NCBI GenBank assembly: GCA_024680835.1
Contig: JAILBP010000102.1
Coordinates: 1-9,185 of the forward strand
Direction of reading: 5' to 3'
DNA: 9,185 nucleotides
Origin: RGIG6904 sp024680835
Lineage (GTDB): Bacteria > Bacillota > Clostridia > Lachnospirales > Lachnospiraceae
Shown: positions 6,379 through 9,185 of the stretch, piece by piece
Layout: each line of letters begins with the position of its first letter
Numbering within the stretch: position 1 is the first letter of the stretch
Made by a program: the position numbers and the translations under genes
Notes under the pieces: generated by a model
Seen by the model: only the letters and a program-made list of their open reading frames with translations
What the model was told of the DNA's origin: nothing
The model's database searches: none

Positions 6379-7905
6379 TCAATCGGACTCGTCCGCGTTG
6401 ACACATTTCCTGTATGTTTTATCAAATATCCGGCGGGCGATGATGTAAAAATCTGTGTGATCATCGGGGCGTACGCCCAGAAAATCGCCCTTCACCCCGA
6501 GATAATATTTTTCGGGATCCCATGATGTAAAGATCTTAAGCCTGTGATCAAGTTCTTTTGCAAAAATATAACTTCCGCCAAGGGCTATGCAGGATCTTGC
6601 GAAGGGCAGGAGCTTTAGGGAATCGCTGTGATCCGCTGCCAGCACCACGGGCTCATACTCACCGGGATAAACATACGGATCATCGCAATACCGGTAGGAA
6701 CGCTCGAATTTGTCTTTCCGGCATGGATAGATCTCGCCGTCGATGCCGATGATGATGTAGATATCCTCCTCGATCTTGAATTCGATATCGCCTTCCAATG
6801 TCCGCACCAGTATCTTTGTGCCGCAGGGCGCAAGAGACTTTGCCTCCACAAAACCTAAGGGAACCTCGATCTTTTCGTACCGTTCGTAGCCTGTAATATC
6901 TTCCGTTTCTTTTCCCGCATACCGGATCTCGCTTCCTTCATAATAGGAGTGCATGCGCTCTCTCATGAGGTCGCGGATATCGTCGGATTCATAAGGGATC
7001 CCTTTTCCGGGGAAAAGATCCTTTTGCAGAAGACCGCCGGCTTTTGTGAGATGTCCGCCTCCTCCGCCCAGACCTTGCGTGAGATATCCGGCAAGCTCAT
7101 CCGCTTTTACATTTACGGAGCAGCTTCTGACCGAGATCTTAACGCCAAAGGGGAGGATACTGTAGACCAGACATGTCTCCAGGTTTTCAACCTCTAAAAA
7201 CATATCGCTGATGACACCCAGAATATTCGGATCACAGGGCTTGGCCTCTATGATGCCATAGGGATGAATTTCGTCATAATATGCGCTCTCAAGGGCCTCG
7301 CCGGCTATCTGAAGCTCCTCTTTGGAAAGGTTGGAGTTGCGGAAGGAGAGTACATCACGGATCTTATATTTTGCATGGTCACGCAGATCCTTATCTGCAG
7401 GATGCGATATTTCCGCCAGACTGCCGGTGTCTGTAAAAAGGCCGTAGTACAGCGCCGTTGCAAGATCCGGATCATCGTTTATTTCTATCCCCTCATCCTC
7501 CAGCAGCTTAAAAAATACTGTGGAACATGAGCCGTAGTTGCTGCGCACCTCGGAGAGGGGCGGAACCGTCGTGGAGATCTGATGGTGATCTATGACGGCG
7601 ATTTCCTTTGCCTCGAAGTGAGTCACGTTTCTCTCGCCGTACTGACAGTCCACCGTGACCAGAAGATCCGGCGCTTCCAGCTCCTTAACATATTCCACGG
7701 GAATGTTCAGCGCCTCTTTCATGAGCAGAAGATTGCTCTTGGTGATCTCGGTCTTGCCGCTGTATATAAGCCGTGACGTTTTACCGTTTCGCTCAAAGTA
7801 TTTTTTCAGGGCAAAGCCGCTTGCCAGTGTATCCGCATCCGGGTTGTCGTGGCACTGTATCACAATGTTGTCATATTGCAAGAGCTCGGATAGTTTGAAT
7901 TTCAT
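6379..7905 (-). CDS. DHH/DHHA1 family phosphoesterase with additional C-terminal domain
   Basis: A 508-residue cytoplasmic phosphodiesterase. The DHH domain shows motif I HDNPDAD (19-25), Asp86 in VTVDCQ, motif III DHH (106-108) and Asp159 in GLFTDTG, all expected Mn2+ ligands. The DHHA1 domain shows GGGGGH (280-285) followed by KAGG (288-291), the substrate-binding loop of NrnA-type enzymes. Family members cleave short RNAs, pAp or linear/cyclic dinucleotides; which of these applies is not visible. NrnA proteins are about 320 residues, so the remaining 170 or so (about 340-508) form an extra domain, containing 'IPLGFVEAKSL'-like and 'KGDFLGV' (472-478) motifs, that I recall only from similar Clostridia proteins and whose function I do not know. 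The start is ATG 7903-7905, preceded by AGGAG (7912-7916) with a 6-base A-rich gap; the open frame continues to 7980 but the extension is not conserved-looking and contains the promoter. It is the first gene of a probable operon with the TIR gene. Confidence 0.9.
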   Translation of the reverse strand: MKFKLSELLQYDNIVIQCHDNPDADTLASGFALKKYFERNGKTSRLIYSGKTEITKSNLLLMKEALNIPVEYVKELEAPDLLVTVDCQYGERNVTHFEAKEIAVIDHHQISTTVPPLSEVRSNYGSCSTVFFKLLEDEGIEINDDPDLATALYYGLFTDTGSLAEISHPADKDLRDHAKYKIRDVLSFRNSNLSKEELQIAGEALESAYYDEIHPYGIIEAKPCDPNILGVISDMFLEVENLETCLVYSILPFGVKISVRSCSVNVKADELAGYLTQGLGGGGGHLTKAGGLLQKDLFPGKGIPYESDDIRDLMRERMHSYYEGSEIRYAGKETEDITGYERYEKIEVPLGFVEAKSLAPCGTKILVRTLEGDIEFKIEEDIYIIIGIDGEIYPCRKDKFERSYRYCDDPYVYPGEYEPVVLAADHSDSLKLLPFARSCIALGGSYIFAKELDHRLKIFTSWDPEKYYLGVKGDFLGVRPDDHTDFYIIARRIFDKTYRKCVNADESD

Positions 7906-7970
7906 TTTTTTCTCCTGTTGGTGTTTTCTGCGTTCGAGAAGATCAAAATATAGCTTGTTTGATTTGGTAA

Positions 7971-7999
7971 AGTATAGCATAGGTTGAGTAAAAAGTCAT
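7971..7999 (-). promoter_or_regulatory. Probable promoter of the DHH-TIR operon
   Basis: On the complement: -35 ATGACT (7994-7999), a 17-base spacer, and -10 TATACT (7971-7976) preceded directly by TGC, an extended -10. The spacer is ideal and the -10 matches 5 of 6. Transcription would start near 7964, leaving about a 60-base leader before the DHH start codon. Its place inside the longest open frame supports the shorter DHH start. Confidence 0.6.
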
Positions 8000-8041
8000 C
8001 GGCGTATTTAAGCGAGTTTCTATGGCAGAGGGATTGATGGT

Positions 8042-8614
8042 TCAAATGATCAGACTTATCAATACTGACACCACAAGCCCGATCACAGCGCAGGCGACAG
8101 TCAGCAGGATCTTCTGATAAGGCCTTTTGGCCTCCTCGCGGATCGACTCGATCTCGTCCAAGGTCTTTCCCTCCATGAAAGCCGTTATTTCTCTGTAGGT
8201 TTGGATATCATGAACCTTTTTTTTACGTTCGATCAACAGGGCAACTCCCATACTCACCGAAGCCAGCAGCAGCCACAGACCAAAGCCTGCCCATTTGAGA
8301 TACTTGGCAAGCGGTATCGGTGTGACCAGAGTCAAAAAGAATAATATGGTAAATATGCGGCTCATTTTACGGAAATCTTCGATATCTGTCTCATTGATGA
8401 TCTTTTGCATTTTTTCAACATCTCCTTTGAGCAGAACATCCACGGAAACTCCAAAGATCTCACTCATTCGCAACAGGCTGTTGATATCCGGATAGTTTTT
8501 GCCGGTCTCCCAGTTGGAAATAGTCTGCCTTGAAACATAGATTTTTTCCGCGAATGCTTCCTGTGAGAGCTTGAGCTCTCCTCTGTATTTTTTTATCTGT
8601 TCTCCCACATCCAT
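8042..8614 (-). CDS. XRE-family transcriptional regulator with C-terminal membrane segments
   Basis: A 190-residue protein. The N-terminal helix-turn-helix of the Cro/CI type (about 5-62) includes 'LSQEAFAEKIYVSRQTISNW' (16-35), with VSRQTISNWETG as recognition region. It is followed by a short acidic linker, then hydrophobic segments at about 87-101 and 109-128, a charged loop (129-167) and a final segment at 169-189 that ends the protein. This layout is common in Firmicutes regulators that bind DNA while anchored to the membrane; the signal sensed is unknown. The start is ATG 8612-8614, preceded by AAAGGAG (8622-8628) with a 7-base gap; a 12-residue longer frame from 8650 lacks this support. 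It follows the M50-like gene by 116 bases in the same direction. Targets are unknown; self-regulation is usual in the family. Confidence 0.9.
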   Translation of the reverse strand: MDVGEQIKKYRGELKLSQEAFAEKIYVSRQTISNWETGKNYPDINSLLRMSEIFGVSVDVLLKGDVEKMQKIINETDIEDFRKMSRIFTILFFLTLVTPIPLAKYLKWAGFGLWLLLASVSMGVALLIERKKKVHDIQTYREITAFMEGKTLDEIESIREEAKRPYQKILLTVACAVIGLVVSVLISLII

Positions 8615-8646
8615 GGCGAAGCTCCTTTCAATAGCAGTATTTTCGC

Positions 8647-8696
8647 ACAAATTGTATTGTTTGAAAAGAGAACTTGTGGAAATTCCTGTCTTGTGG
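8647..8696. promoter_or_regulatory. Candidate operator region upstream of the XRE regulator
   Basis: Within the 116-base gap there are two copies of CTTGTGG (8673-8679 and 8690-8696, 17 bases start to start), a 9-base palindrome GGAAATTCC (8678-8686) and a second near-palindrome ACAAATTGT (8647-8655). Short symmetric sites just upstream of an XRE gene are plausible self-binding sites. I could not find a convincing -35/-10 pair here, and short repeats like these can arise by chance. Confidence 0.25.
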
Positions 8697-8730
8697 TAAA
8701 TAGTAAGGTTTTCTGTTCACTGACCCGGAT

Positions 8731-9185
8731 TTATTCCATTGTACAAACAGATACGGTATATCGGGATGCTGTTGATTTCAGGGATTCTGCCTCAAGGCGG
8801 ATCCGGTTCATCTCCGCAGCGTCGCAGGAAGCCTTCGCATTGAGAAAGCTGTAAAACAGACCGTAATACCTGAAATCGGGGTCCGGTGATCCGCAGAGGA
8901 TCTGAAGCCGGTCTTCATCAAAGAAAGCTTTGTCTCCTTCTAACATTCCCTTGATTATGATGGAGAGCAGGGCGCCTTCCTCGTCTCTTTCTCTTCCGTG
9001 CTGTATTATCCTCTTAAATCTTGAACCGTCGTTATACAGGATGCCGGTTTTGATGTTCATGGGCAGGATGCAGGCAATTCCTTCTGCTATTGATATCATT
9101 GCGATCATCAGGACCGGTTCACTTTTGGTAAAGACAAATAACACCATGAAGACGACGCCGAAACCTATGGAAGCTAAAGGACCGG
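8731..9185 (-). CDS. M50-like (site-2-type) membrane metallopeptidase, C-terminal part (5' end outside window)
   Basis: The frame is open through the right edge (from 9183 on the complement), so the methionine at 9145-9147 need not be the start; about 150 residues are visible and the stop is TAA at 8731-8733. The visible part begins with 'GPLASIGFGVVF', resembling the GPLAN-type motif of M50 peptidases, continues in a hydrophobic stretch, and then has 'ILPMNIKTGILYNDGSRF', resembling the NLLP...DG motif that supplies the third zinc ligand (here the Asp of NDG). A helical, charged tail of about 100 residues follows. The HExxH motif that would prove the family lies outside the window, if present. 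M50 enzymes cut within membranes, often to release anchored regulators. The family call is my reading of weak motifs; a generic membrane protein is the alternative. Confidence 0.5.
   Translation of the reverse strand, partial: GPLASIGFGVVFMVLFVFTKSEPVLMIAMISIAEGIACILPMNIKTGILYNDGSRFKRIIQHGRERDEEGALLSIIIKGMLEGDKAFFDEDRLQILCGSPDPDFRYYGLFYSFLNAKASCDAAEMNRIRLEAESLKSTASRYTVSVCTME

Noticed and set aside
6342..6464. Longer start for the TIR gene adding 41 residues
   Set aside because: It would overlap the end of the DHH gene, has no ribosome binding site, and the TIR domain begins exactly at the inner ATG, which has AGGAG 7 bases upstream.
3243..7905. Thoeris or CBASS-type defence system
   Set aside because: A TIR protein is present, but there is no ThsA-like effector, no nucleotidyltransferase and no other defence gene in the window, so no known system can be named.
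7906..7980. Longer start for the DHH gene adding 25 residues
   Set aside because: The extension contains the extended -10 promoter and lacks a ribosome binding site; the inner ATG has AGGAG 6 bases upstream.
1..9185. tRNA, rRNA, CRISPR arrays or insertion sequences
   Set aside because: I looked for cloverleaf-like segments, regularly spaced direct repeats and transposase coding and found none.

Overview
The window looks like a chromosomal segment from a Clostridia bacterium, most probably a Lachnospiraceae relative such as a Butyrivibrio- or Roseburia-like rumen or gut anaerobe. Several signs point there: strong AGGAG-type ribosome binding sites, a BspA-type leucine-rich-repeat surface protein, a long TIR/membrane/beta-propeller protein, a two-part DHH phosphoesterase, and a GC-rich palindromic repeat (GCTCCC...GGGAGC followed by GTCAGCC-GCA-GGCTGAC) of a kind I recall from intergenic regions of gut Firmicutes. 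The assignment rests on recognition, not on a database search.

Layout from left to right. Positions 1-501 (+) hold the C-terminal end of a leucine-rich-repeat protein, cut by the window edge. It meets the complete translational GTPase gene typA/bipA (485-2323, -) tail to tail, and their ends overlap by 17 bases. A regulatory interval (2324-2582) carries divergent promoters and the palindromic repeat. It leads into the remains of a two-receiver response regulator (2583-3201, +) broken by a frameshift and by loss of part of its first domain. A strong hairpin terminator (3202-3228) separates this wreck from a leftward two-gene unit: a DHH/DHHA1 phosphoesterase with an extra C-terminal domain (6379-7905, -), then, 37 bases later, a 1032-residue protein made of a TIR domain, one membrane segment, a very regular heptad coiled coil and about fifteen WD40-like beta-propeller repeats (3243-6341, -). 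A good extended -10 promoter lies just upstream of the DHH gene. Further right, also leftward, are a membrane-anchored XRE-family regulator (8042-8614) and the C-terminal part of a membrane protein resembling M50 (site-2-type) metallopeptidases (8731-9185), cut by the right edge.

How the genes may work together. typA and the surface protein are ordinary and unrelated. The DHH-TIR pair is the most interesting unit. The TIR domain keeps the Glu that serves as catalytic residue in NAD-cleaving TIRs, it is attached to a large sensor-like propeller across or at the membrane, and it is transcribed with an enzyme family that degrades short RNAs or nucleotide second messengers. A signalling link is an inference. 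The XRE regulator and the neighbouring M50-like protein may form a second membrane signalling pair, again by inference only. For three genes the best start codon lies well inside the longest open frame, and I chose it by ribosome binding site and by the start of the conserved domain.
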